64,000 bases of DNA, taken from contig JAJKFH010000948.1 of NCBI GenBank assembly GCA_023333565.1, positions 4,290,001 through 4,354,000 of the forward strand, given 5' to 3'. Made by a program: the position numbers and the translations under genes. How positions within the stretch are numbered: position 1 is the stretch's first letter; every line of letters starts with the position of its first letter. Positions 51,290 through 63,080 of the stretch are shown here, in pieces. Origin of the DNA: Puffinus mauretanicus. Taxonomy: Eukaryota; Chordata; Aves; Procellariiformes; Procellariidae. A model generated the notes under the pieces. That model had not been told where the DNA came from. It saw only the letters and a program-made list of their open reading frames with translations, and made no database searches.

Positions 51290-51822
51290 TGTGCTGGGTT
51301 AACCTTGGCTGGCTGCCAGCTGCCCACTCAGCTGCTCTCTCACTCCCCCTCCTGAACAGGACAGGGGGAGAAAATACGATGGAAAAAAAAAAAACATGGG
51401 TTGAGATAAAGACGCAGAGGTTGATTGCTATTTACCATCATGGGCAAAACAGGCTTGGCTTGAAGAAAATTAATTTAATTTATTGTCAATTAAAATAGAT
51501 TTGGTTAGTGAGAAACAAAGATGAAAAGATTAAAACACCACCTTCCTCCTACATTTCCCAGGCTCAACTTCATTCTTTCACTGCTAGCTCCCCTGCTGTC
51601 CCCCTGCCCTGAGTGGCGCAGGGAGGGCAGGTGGGAGTTGTGGTCAGCCCATAACAGTCCCTCTCTGTCACTCCTTCTTTCTCTCATTTTTTGCCCTTTC
51701 TTAAATACACTTTCCCAGAGGCGTTACCAGCTTAGCTGATGGGCTCAGCTGCAGCTCCTGACATCTTCCCCTCAGCTCCCCCCCTGCCCTATGCCATCGC
51801 CTGGGTACCTGCATCCAATACA
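51290..51822 (-). mobile_element. Avian ERV solo LTR of a second family (copy D), internally deleted
   Basis: On the plus strand it starts TGTGCTGGGTTAACC and ends CATCCAATACA. A TGAGATAAAGAC-like block is shared with the reverse complement of copy B, so the coding orientation is minus. The body differs from copies A-C: AAATTAATTTAATTTATTG, a GCTCAACTTCATTC block, then TTTCTTAAATACA and CCCAGAGGCGTTACCAG. Members of this LTR type that I recall carry a long tandem GC-rich middle, which is absent here, so this looks like an internally deleted form. TATTTAAG near 51700 (minus strand) may be its TATA box. Flanks GGTGC (left) and GATGC (right) match at 4 of 5 bases, a possible decayed target-site duplication. 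Confidence 0.82.
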
Positions 51823-54283
51823 GATGCAAATAATTAAGCTGAAAGACCCTTGCATAACTTGGGCGGAGCAAGAGTTTGAATCAGTCTCTTACAGGTGGCC
51901 ATGGTGCCTGATGCATTCCTGGGCCTTGTGGGACACACAGCTACCTGTCATGGATCTTTAGGAGATGTTTATTCTTTAAACTTTCTCTCTTTCTTTTTTT
52001 TTTATGAATTACCCTTTTAGTACTTACATAATACAATGGATATGGAGGGGTGATACCTCTGATAGGGAAATATGAGGTCGCTGACATTAATAATATTCTT
52101 CATTTCAAGATTAAGAGTGGGGAAGCTGACTTGGCTGTCTTAATTAATTCTCCCAATTCACAGGGAAAATGAAGTGCCTAAATCCTGTCTAAAAATCTTA
52201 AATGCATGGGGATGTAATCAAAGGAGGTGAAAGGAAAATGTGATTCTTCTGGGATTTCTGTGATCTTTTTATAAACTGGCTTGGATCATTATTTTTAATC
52301 TTTCCTTGGAATTTCTAGGTTTTGGGGCATTGTGAAGAGAGTGCAAATCTTCAGTCTGGCTAAATTTATATTACTTGTTTATTACCTACACTGTCTGAGT
52401 ATCAATTACTTCCTTGGGATTCTAATTGGAAAACCAATATACTTTAAAATGTGATTTGTTAATGATGCCTAATGCTTTGATGAAGAAACAATCAATACAA
52501 AGTCCAGGTTCAGTTTGGAAGTTTTGTTTCCAAGAGCAAAAATGCAATTCTCTTTCTGTGGCAACACCATTTCTTCCTTTACCAAGTTATATTGTTTTCT
52601 CCTAGTGAGCAAAAAATGATTTTCTGATATGTTTTAAACCTAGAAACCCAGACAAAAGAACTGAAAGGGATGTGTGTGTGGTGGTGGTTTCAAGAATTTG
52701 ATAACCAATGGTGTAATGTGCAATAATAGTAATTACTACTGAAATTGGGTTTAAATTAAGTTGAAAATCATTGCTTTTATTTGTGCTACACCTCCCAGTC
52801 ACTGACAGAGGTGTAAGCGGTGAACTGCCTCAGTGGAACCCAATGGAAGCTTTGGGCATTGAGGACTGTGCTATGCCATTCCATGTTGCACCTTTGTAAT
52901 TTCTTTAAGATCTACAACATTTTATCGTCTTTCAAGTTAAGTAGGACATTACTAATTCAAGCTCAACGTCCCTTTGGAAACATGATGAGGCAGATCTTTC
53001 TTTAGTGTAATTTGGCGTATCATCCTGGTATAACACTGTTACTTCCCTGGAGCTAAATTAACTGATTTACCAAAATAGAAAAATGGCCACTGTATTAGCA
53101 ACAGATAGTGTTCAGCTAATACTGTCTTTCTGTTAGGGTGCTGATTCTTGAAAGCCTAATGTTTATCTGTGATAACATAAAGGCAATGACCTTTTTGTTA
53201 AAGAAAACATGAGATTGGCGCAGCCTGGTACAGCACAACTGATTGCAAGTCATAGGTATTTCCATACCAATGATCATCAATAGAATTTATTCACTGAGTT
53301 TTAGTCTAAGGGCTCCAGGACATAATTCCAGACTTGACACTTTATCTGGCTGTTTTAGCAGAAAAGAAAGTGATATTTGGCTATCACGGATACCTGAACC
53401 AGTATGGCACACCTGGGAGCTGTATGTGGGCATTGGGTACTCCTGGTTTAACTTCTGCAAGGAAATACAATAGGAAAAAAATGACAAAAAACCTCAATCA
53501 AATAGTATACTTTCATTTGCAACCTTCCAAACGTTACCTAACCTTTGAAAATAACACAGACCTGAGATGCCCAAGATTGCATAAACCACCACAGATGACA
53601 TGCTTGCACTTAACAGTGTAATTTTTGTCTCTCCAATGTGTCGTGTCCTTAACAGGGACGTTCCTGTTCCCAATGCCCTTGTCATGCCTGTCTCATGTAC
53701 AAGCCCTTGTGCAGAGAAAACACTGTTCCCCAGGGTTAGCAGCAGCTGTCGGGCCAATGAGCGTCAATGGGATCTCCATAGTGGCTTGGTGACAACCCTT
53801 CAATGAGGTGTCAAGCCCCTGGTCTAGACAAGGCAGCTGTCTGACATGCAGGACTACAGGCTGCCCCCAGGCAAGTAAAGACATTTATTTAATACAAAAT
53901 GTAAGCAAAATGGATAGCTACAGCTATCTCCCACTGTTGTCACAACTATAGCTGTACAAGGTTCCTACACTAGGGCCTGAGTAGCTCCTGCAGGAGGTGA
54001 CAGCTTTTTTTCTTAATGACAGCTTTTGCTACTGAGATGTACAAGTAGAATTAAAAATTACATTGCTAATGTTGAAATATGTATGTTTATCTTATAAATG
54101 CACACATGTAGTTTTGTATGTAATGCTCCTGTGTTTTTGTTTATGCCTATGTGTAAAAACATGCGCTTTTCAACAATTTTCACATCTTCTCAAAGAAGGT
54201 CAATTTGTTCCATTAGGAGACATGATTTTATCTAATTTCTTCTGGCTTTGTCTTTTGGGGGAAAAAACCAGAAATTTTGTATC

Positions 54284-54312
54284 TGTGTGTGTGCGCGTGT
54301 GTGCACATGTGT
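54284..54312 (+). repeat. GT-rich microsatellite
   Basis: TGTGTGTGTGCGCGTGTGTGC-type alternation (about 29 bases, interrupted by CG and CA steps). This is alternating purine-pyrimidine DNA. It is short, imperfect and possibly length-variable. Confidence 0.7.
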
Positions 54313-54599
54313 TTTAGCTCCTTTAAGTTAGTTCAGAGCAGGGGGAAAAGACAGAATGTTATTAAGTTCCAAGAAGGCAAGATTATAAATGTTCTACCTG
54401 TTTTGAAAGATAGCTTATAAATAAATTAGTACCTTTTCTCTTACTTATAAGGAACGTTTCTTTAAAATGTTGCTTAATTGAAAAATCCCAGAATTTTCAC
54501 ATTAGTGTTTTTACTCCCTTGAATCGTATTATGAAGCAGACACTGAATATTATAGTAAAGTAAGTTTTTCAGAATCTGCATTTGCTAATTTGCAGTGCT

Positions 54600-54960
54600 A
54601 ATCTTGAGGATCGGGGTGACTGCAGCTTAACAGAGGTGGTGCTGTAGACATGTTGTTGTAGCCAGGTTCTCTATCTTCCATTGAAAAATGGAAGATCTCC
54701 CTCAGTGCAGGTCTCGGGGGAGCTGTTTGGCACGACAGTGTCAGCGAGTGCCTAGGGGCTCCTTAGTGCATGCATTATTGATTTAAAAGACAGTTATAGC
54801 TCCTCTGGAATCATTTGGTCTATCCCCATAAATACACCCTTAGGGACGCTAATGCACGCATTACTGGAACAATAGTGTGTAATAGCTGTTCAATCAGTTT
54901 TACACTGCTGATACTGTAGTTGAAGGTGTCATTTGATCTTTAGACAAAGGTAGTTAAGAG
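54600..54960. other. Candidate conserved non-coding block with hairpin
   Basis: This block is less AT-rich than its surroundings and keeps several CpG dinucleotides (GATCGGGG, GGTCTCGGGGG, GGCACGACAG, GGGACGC). It contains a perfect 10-bp stem with a GAAA loop (54673-54696) and two related words, TGCATGCATTA and TGCACGCATTAC, about 80 bases apart. No frame or transposon signature explains it. Regulatory function is inferred only from texture. Confidence 0.25.
54673..54696. other. Perfect 10-bp inverted repeat with GAAA loop
   Basis: ATCTTCCATT and AATGGAAGAT flank the four bases GAAA. If transcribed on the plus strand this would form a stem closed by a GNRA-type tetraloop. No longer pre-miRNA-like stem extends beyond it. 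Confidence 0.6.
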
Positions 54961-57019
54961 GATTATTTTACAGCTCCAGCACAGAAAGCAGTAGTAGCCT
55001 CCTTTTTGTTAAGTCTAAGCTCTGTATTGTCTTAAATCCTGAAAAACCTTAGTGACAAAATCCCGGTGAAAATGAGATAAAATGGACTGGGTTGGGGCAA
55101 TTTGCTTAGATTGAAGGAATTGTCTTTTTTCTCCCTCCCTCTTCAGGTTGTTGAAGGGCTTTTTCCGAGTTCATCCTGTCTTTTGTCCATGTTCTCAAGC
55201 AATAATTTTCTCTCTGTGTCCACATATAATTTGTTTTATTGGGTGTTATTTTTTTGCTATGGACTATATACTTTTATTTTAGAGATAGTAAAGATGCCAG
55301 ATTGCTATTTCTGAGTATTACATTAACCAAATTTTGAAGTGTAATATGCCATGAAGAACTTAGCTGTAGGAAATCAGTGTTGTTTTAGGGAGAAAACAAA
55401 TGAAGTCTCAATTCTTATTGTAAATATAGAAGCTAGTGCAGAAGAACTGTGAAGATAGGTGTCTGACATTCACCTCTACAAGAAATGGGGAGTTTATGCA
55501 ACATTTATGGTATTTATATCAATATAAAAGTAAAAGTGAAACTTAATACTGAACACTTATTTGGGAAGACCACAGGATATCTTCATCCAATGCTCGAGAC
55601 AGTTGATCTCAAACTTCCTTCCCCTTCATGTCTTGTTCTAGTCCCCTTCTTGTCACCTTACATTGGTTAAAATACATAATGCTTACAATAATGCTTTGAA
55701 AAAGGATTTTCTTCTATAATGTAGAAAAAGAAAGTAAAGACATCTTACAACTCTATGTTGACCGATTACACAAATAATTTTTTCCCCTGACTATCTGTAT
55801 GAGGAATAAATGTCCTGAACATGTAAAATGACTATTGTTCTATTAAGCACTGAAAAGAAATACAGAAGAAATCCAAAGCCAATAATTTTTTACCACCTAA
55901 ACACATGGCTTTTTTAAAAAAAACAACACACACCCCCCTCAACTGCCCTGAACTAGAAAGCATTTTTTTAGCAGTTTCACCCAGAGGACATAACGAGTGT
56001 AACTGCGGTGAGTTGTGATGAAATGAAAGGAAGAGGTTTTGCCTGTACATCTCTGCAGTTCCATGGACCGAATGATTTGTCCTCCGTTGATCTGGTGTGA
56101 GAACAAAGTCAGACTGATTAAGCTACAAAGGGAAAACCTTATTCATTTATGCCAGGCAAACACTGTCATATAATCAAGATGTCTTTCAGTCCTTGGTATT
56201 CACATCACATCAAGAAGAAATTATACTGACGCTTTGTAATTTACTTTATAGCAACGTGTAATAACCAACCTTTGAAAGCTTGGTTGGCTTTGGAGGAGAA
56301 AAATTAAGAGGGTATAATATAGGCTATTAAAATTAGAGCAGGACAGAGAACAAGAACTTCTTTGCTGTCTAAGCATTCTGATGGATCTGAGATTAAAATA
56401 ATGAGGAAAAGAAGATTTCTTCTTAAGCTTTGTTGTGCTTTAACTGAAGTGCCTCTTTTCTGACACTGAGTCTACCTGCCACACAACAGCAACATCCATA
56501 TTATTAAGCTCTCTTTCCCCCCAAAACCAGACCAGTCTCACCCAAACTAACCACTGGGAAAGTCTATGGTCAAGGCTAACTCCTGCACCTTGCATGGAAG
56601 TTGTTTGGGGACATGCCAGTTGGGCAAGCTAAAAATCATACCATGGACCCTTTTATGAGTTCCTTGACACTATTAATCTCACCAGTGTAGGCACAGAATA
56701 CATGTGCAAAGAAAATCTATACCATGGCCCCGTTGTCTCTGAATTGATGAGATATGATGCTCCCATATGGCATTTTTTCCCCATGTATACCTTCTTTCCC
56801 TCGGCCATTGCAGGAAGGAAAAAGGTGCCTCATGAGCAGTGCTGGGCTGATTTCACAAGAGATCTGCCACTAACAGGAATTAACGTGTACAGTAAGGGCA
56901 CTATATCACACCAAGACTTCTACTCAGACTTTTCCCCAACAAACAGTTCTCGAGAAAAATAATGATATAATACTGTATAAATTCAGAGAATTGATTTCAT
57001 GCTTTCTAATTTGGCTAGT

Positions 57020-57560
57020 GTAGCATTTCCCTGCTTTTAATTACCCAGACTGGAAACCAAGTGGGAGAATCAGCCTCCTTTTTTATTTATCATTATAATA
57101 TCATTGTGAAATAGCATCTGTTATTGGCTTAAGACAAAAAAAAAGAAATAGGATGTGTTGTTTTGAAATTTTTTGCTTAAAAATGTTGTGGCTAAAAAAG
57201 CTTGTTTGCAAGAGCTTTCAATGGGTCTTTAATGAAGTTATTGGTGTCACAGGGATATTTCCATATTAGTAAGATCAGATATCTAAATGAGTCTTCTGTT
57301 TGATTTTTGTGGAGGCCAAATCAAGTAAATAAAAAAGAAAATAAATGTGTAAATAAATGCAGGGAGGAGAACATTAAACTATGAAAAAATAAAGCCTTTA
57401 AGATTTTTCTAACCTGGGATTCACCTGCCAGAAATCACATTGACACTAATTACATTACTGATTCAAAATAATGAGATGGATTCTAAATCATCACTAACAA
57501 AGTTATGATAATTAATCACCGAGATGTTGAGAATTATAAGCCTTCTTGCCACTCTCATTA
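57020..57560. other. Candidate conserved non-coding stretch
   Basis: AT-rich sequence with repeated homeodomain-like cores (TTAATTACC, CTAATTACATTACTG, ATAATTAATCACC) and no repeat signature. It resembles the texture of the block at 12820-13290. The call is speculative without alignment to other genomes. Confidence 0.2.
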
Positions 57561-58746
57561 TTTTTGGGCTCCCTGAAAAGGGAATCTGAGGAGAAAAACC
57601 AGTTCATTAAAAGAAATACAAAGTAATAGAGTTGCTCTAATCTATCTTTAACTTTCTAATTAGATTTTTTAAGTCTTCACTGTAATGCAATACTTTTCAT
57701 ACATAGGTGGGTGATATTTCCCTGAAAAGCAAAAGTCTCTGTGAGTAATATACACATTATTACAGCAGTGGGACAACAAAAGTACCATAGCTGCCTACTA
57801 GAGCAAAATAATGAGATTTAAGTGTCACATCAAAGTTATTTAGGTATTATTCATTAATAATACTGCACATTTTTTTTCATAAATATGACATTTTCAGCAT
57901 CTTTTTAAGAGTCTGTATACACCTTCTTAAGGCACTATGCATCTATAAACAAAACAGATGATTCTTTTTGCTTTATAAAAGTGATTTTTGAACAGGGAAG
58001 AACATATTTAACCTTACTGAATCCAGTTCTGCCGATATTATACAAATAAGCGTCTCAGTGAAATCTAAATGACTCTTTCCATGCTAGGATAGACTAGCCA
58101 GGATTATAAAAATAAACATATTAGACATAAACTCAAAACTTTGTTAAAGTTTTAAGTACACTTTCAGCACCTGTAATTTTCATAAGAAGTCATGAACAAG
58201 AAGGAAGAAAAGTTGACTGCTATATCATATTAACTATGTATTTGAAGACAAAAATCAGGAACAGAAGAATGATGTAATCATTAAAAAAAAAATCATCTTT
58301 TAGAACATTTAAAAAAGAATGGCATTTTTTTCCTTCTGTCAGCAGCTTCTGAATATTATTCACCATGTAAAGAGAGACATATAATAAAATGCAGTGACCT
58401 GAGAAAATGTTTTAGGTTGAATTAGTTTTGATATTTTCTATTAAGATTGGAAGGATTATGAGATGCCAAACTATTGGGAAAGATATTTTGGCATCAGATT
58501 CCTTGTGTAAACACGTGTAACTGTTAAAGTCCACCAATCAATCCTCTTTTGCATCACTCAAAAGTCTGGGTATTATTTCTATGCTAGACATTTTGGGTTG
58601 GATCTTAATGACAGTATATATATTTTTGAATTTTATGAATTTTGTATGTTTGAATTGCTCTGGGCCAGTTTAGACATGGCAGTAGGTATTTATTAATGCC
58701 CTGTTTCTGAAAAGTAATGGTTGATGGTTTATACCACTGATACCAT

Positions 58747-58771
58747 CTTGAAGATATTCGATATCTTCAAG
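58747..58771. other. Perfect 11-bp palindrome, 3-base spacer
   Basis: CTTGAAGATAT and ATATCTTCAAG flank TCG. The arms match perfectly over 11 bases, more than expected by chance locally. It is too short for a pre-miRNA and no TSD-like flanks were seen. It could be a protein-binding dyad or a slippage product. Confidence 0.6.
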
Positions 58772-61700
58772 AAGTCTAGTTTTTCAGTACTTCAAGTGGT
58801 TTTTTAATACCTGAATATCTAGAAGCTCTAGTACACAGCAGTATTAATTTTTCATAATGTAAGTCTAGATAGAGGTAAGCAGCACATGCTGCTGAAGTGA
58901 CATAAAGCAGGGACTCAAAGCTTGTTTGGGCCTTTTACTACAAATATCATAAGTCCAGTTATAGGTTTGCTTAACCTACGCATTCTAAACATTGGGTTAT
59001 CTTCCTTTTGGCAAAGATATATCCGATTCTAACGAGTTCAGGTTTTTGCTGCCAATATTCATGGTCTGTGTTGCTTGTTGGTATTCCCATTGAAGATTGT
59101 CTTTGCTGCATCTGAATTTACAATACTGAGCACCAACTCCTTCCAATACGCATTATGAACTGAAAAGACATTCTTACATTCACCTAAGGTGGAGTGACTG
59201 AGCGTGGAAATATAATCCTCAGTTTTGTTCTGCAAAACTTCATTCTTTCAAGTAGTTCTGCTGGAGAGGCATCTTCTGTAAGCTTCACTTCATTTTTTCT
59301 GGGCTATCAGATGTAGCGATTTAATTTGTTTCACATTCACATCCATTCCGTTTTCTAACTTATTCTATTTATTTAAACTACTCGGTTTTTGAATTTGCAC
59401 TCAAAAAATTCACCATATCCCATACTCCCTCCAAATGCAAGCTGAATTTAACCATATGAGACCTCTCAATCTTTACAAAACTACTAGAACTAATTATATC
59501 CAGCTGCTTCATGCTGGGCGTACTGTAAATGAGGACAGCTGTCAGAAGCAAACAAACTTCCGTGTACATTTATGTTTCTTTTATTATATTAATGCAAAAT
59601 ATATAATGAGTTTCAGTACAACCCATACCTATGGATTTTGTGAATGTTTGTCTACTTTGAGTTTGGGTTTATTTGTCTTTCACATAAATTTCAGGATCCC
59701 TGGGGAGGAAAGAAACATGGAATATATAGAAATTGGATTTATGAAGTGATCCTCAAGAAATATTTAACCTCAGCATCATGCTATCATACCGTATGTCACT
59801 TTTATTAGGCTGCAGGTATTTAAACTTTAAGAAATGTACCAGATGACTGGGTCAGAGCATTTCTGAATGATATAATAATTAGAGAGAAAGAAGCGAACTA
59901 TTGTAGTGAATAATTTATCTGTCCTCTCTTTTGGACTTGTGGGATATCCACCAGATTGCAATTTTTCAGATTTAAGATAAGGTTTACCTCAAGTAAAATG
60001 TGACTGATAGATTTTCTTTCCTGGTTGTTTGAGAATGTGAGAAAGATTGACAAGGGAAGAAAAAGGAATGGGATAGATGAGATGCAAATTTCTCAGGGGA
60101 GTAATTTATACCATACAGTAATTTATATTAATAATTAATTGATTTTTAAATAATTGATGTATAGTAATTTTACCATGGTATTTACTACACAAGTTTAATA
60201 GTAAATTCAGCCACCTGTGTTGAGATTCAGCCTCTGAGAAACCTTTGTGTCTGAAAGTCATGCTCTCTATATATAGTAGAAAGAAAGTTAAGGAATTAAA
60301 AGTGAGATTCACAACAATCACCTGGAAGAGTCAGGATTCTTAGAGCTATCCAGCAAAAATCTTTGTTTGAAATAAATCAGGAGACACAAGTTTCTAGCCA
60401 ACAGATATTCCTAAGGAAATATTTTGGTTGATTTGCATAAGGAATCTAGGTAGGTTAGGGTATGTATCAATACATCTCTACACCCATTTATTCTTTTTAA
60501 ATATTCTTGTCTCCAGGGGAATTTTTGTATTTCTTTTATGGATATAGGAAATCCAGGTTCAGGTGCCACTGGGGCATGGTAGGACAGCCAAACCCCTACC
60601 TGGTAGGGTATGATGGCCAAGTGGCTGTCACCTAGCAATCGTGTTATCCAGAAACTATGTCTTTATGAGAAACAAATTAAAACTTTATTGATTCAGAATG
60701 AACAAATTCAGAAGTGGAGGGGTCTTGGAGGTCCCTTTGGAGAGGGAGACTTAGAGGGACAAATGCATTGGCCTTCTCTATCTGAAATAGTCCTTAAGCC
60801 GAGGAGAAGAAGCTCAGAGCTCCTCATTGTCAATGAGTGTTCTAGTTATCAGACTGTTCTACAAAGTACATTGTCACAGTTTTTTTCCTGAAGTTTTGAA
60901 ATTTTAGTCACCCTGGCATGCATTGTGTGCTGTCTAAGAACATACACAAAATTAATCTACAGAGGAATTTAGGCAGAGAAATACCTATGGAGCCCCATCC
61001 ACGTGCCAAATGCGAAGACTGAATCAGTGGGAGAAATACAGATCCCTGAATCAGAAGTGAAGCACCCAAGTTTTGAGTTAAGATGCTGAAATGGAGAGGG
61101 GTCTAAATCAAAACTGTGGGCATAGGGATGTTTGAGGGTGTTTGAAAGGCAATCCTGGAGGAGGATCTGAACGTTGAAGACAACCTTTACACTGAACTAT
61201 GCTAAACTTTTGTGATTAAGCATTCAATTGAATAATATTATACTGAGGGTATTGTATTAATCAATGATTTTCTTTTTTTTCCCCTCAGGTTAAATAAAAT
61301 TGCTACTTGTACTTCTCTGCTAATTAATCTGTACCCAAGAGAGATGATCTATTTTAATTGCTTTCCAGAAGATAATGTTTGTTTTTCTTTGCCATACACT
61401 TAACAAACAGCCTTTCTACTTTTGTCTCTCTCTTAGGGCACATTCACAAAAAGATAATGCATCTCTACAAATTATTTGGCAGCTGGTGGTGGAATATAAT
61501 AAGTCCATTAAATTAAGAAACAGCTCACCAATATTTTTTTTTCTAAATTACACTATAAAAAAAGGAGTAACTGTTCGTGAAGCAGGGGTTTTGCTCACAA
61601 ACAATTAAGGGTTATGAGAATGGTGGCAGTCTGTGTTCAAGGCCTTAACTGCACCCAGACAAATGGTTTTCTTTAGTTCTGCTTCACAACAGGAAGTCAC

Positions 61701-61991
61701 TTTTATAGGATAAATGTGCTCAGGGTAAAACGTACTGAATCTCAGCAAACTGATTTGTGAAGACATAAAGCTACCTTAGACACAGTGGAAATTTAAAGAG
61801 ATTATTCAGGGCAAGCTGGAGCAGACAACAGGCAGTGGTTTTGAGCAAAAAATATAAAAAGGGTGTTTCCACTGGAGATTTAGAATTCGTTTCCATAATG
61901 ACAAAATTCTGACATCTGTGGTGCTTTTGTGCTGTCATGCATCTGAAACAACACTGTGCCAGAAAACTGTCAGGTTTCCCCTCCAAAAAAA

Positions 61992-63080
61992 AGAGAAATA
62001 CAAACTAACAAAATCAAAATGACAATTAAAATGGTCATAAATTAATTTAAAATACGTTTCAACACAGTATAGTTAGACTATAGTTAGGAAAATACAGTTT
62101 GCACACACAGGTAAGTTCATTGAAATACTTAGATGTTGACAGAATTAGAAATCATGGACTTCCTGAAGTGTTTAAGGTTTCAGCTGTCAAAAAATATCTC
62201 TATCTTAAATGATATTACTTGGTTTTGTGGATTTTAAGTTTTACATAAGCAGCTACAGACCTCGTTGAGAACTTGGGTAATAGAAATTCATATAGTTCTT
62301 CCCAAAAATATAAAAAATGTATCAGTAACTTGAAGAAATACATGAATACAATGTAAGTTGAATGTATACCCAGAACACTTCAGGACTGTAAACTTCAGGG
62401 TTTTCTGATCTGTGGTTTTGTTTCAACCCATTATGAACATACTGTCATCATCTGTCATCGCCCCCCCTCCCCTCCACCCAACATGTAATGTCTTTCCAAA
62501 TTTCAAATGTATGGACACTTCAGCTGCCTTTGGTAAGGTCTTGTTTTATGATGTCTGGCTCTAATTACAATGAAGGAATTGCACAGTAGATTTCTAATGA
62601 TATTTAATTTCATTAAATTTCTGGTGGGCAAATAGTGTAAATCTCTAGTTTTGGTATTCTGGGGGAAAAAAGAAAGGTAAGTGGGTCGAGCATATCTGAT
62701 TCCAGGCAGCTTACACTCTACAGCTTAGTGTATACAGTTAGATCACTGCCCTGAGCTCGTAATGTTCCATACTCCATGTGGAAATGATGTCGTATTACAA
62801 TAACATCAGAAAGTAATGAAGGATACTACTCATACTGTATATTTATGTTGCTAAAGCTCTTATCTGTCTTTGTACTGCGGAAAGATGCAAACAAAGAGCT
62901 GAACAAAGGGAACACTAACACACCTATTTTTGTAACCATGCAGTTTGAAGAGATTATTTGAGATATCTCCAAAAGTAAAATTAAAGGCTGATGGATCAAT
63001 ACAGCAACCAGGTTTTGACCGTGAACTGATGTATGTCTGAGAGAAAGACAAGAAAATAATTTTGCATGGGCAAAACAAGC
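61992..63080 (-). repeat. 1,089-bp inverted duplicate block, donor copy
   Basis: This is the reverse complement of 38035-39123, with four mismatches and no indels. Here the block is continuous with ordinary AT-rich sequence on both sides (an A8 run before 61993, GTCTCACCTGAAAC after 63080) and no CR1 sequence adjoins it. That makes it the ancestral locus. A chance frame on its minus strand (62860-63087) matches the one at 38037-38255 and has no recognisable domain. Confidence 0.92.

Larger units (their letters stand above)
51823..61991. other. AT-rich unique DNA, no gene seen
   Basis: No gene, RNA or transposon was recognised in this ~10 kb. Within it are a GT/GC dinucleotide run (54284-54312), a less AT-rich block with small inverted repeats (54600-54960), a candidate conserved stretch (~57020-57560) and an exact palindrome (58747-58771). 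A few frames of 85-105 codons show no recognisable domain. Confidence 0.5.

Noticed and set aside
51169..51498. 109-codon plus-strand frame
   Set aside because: It spans the boundary between unique DNA and LTR copy D, and most of it is LTR sequence read in a meaningless frame.
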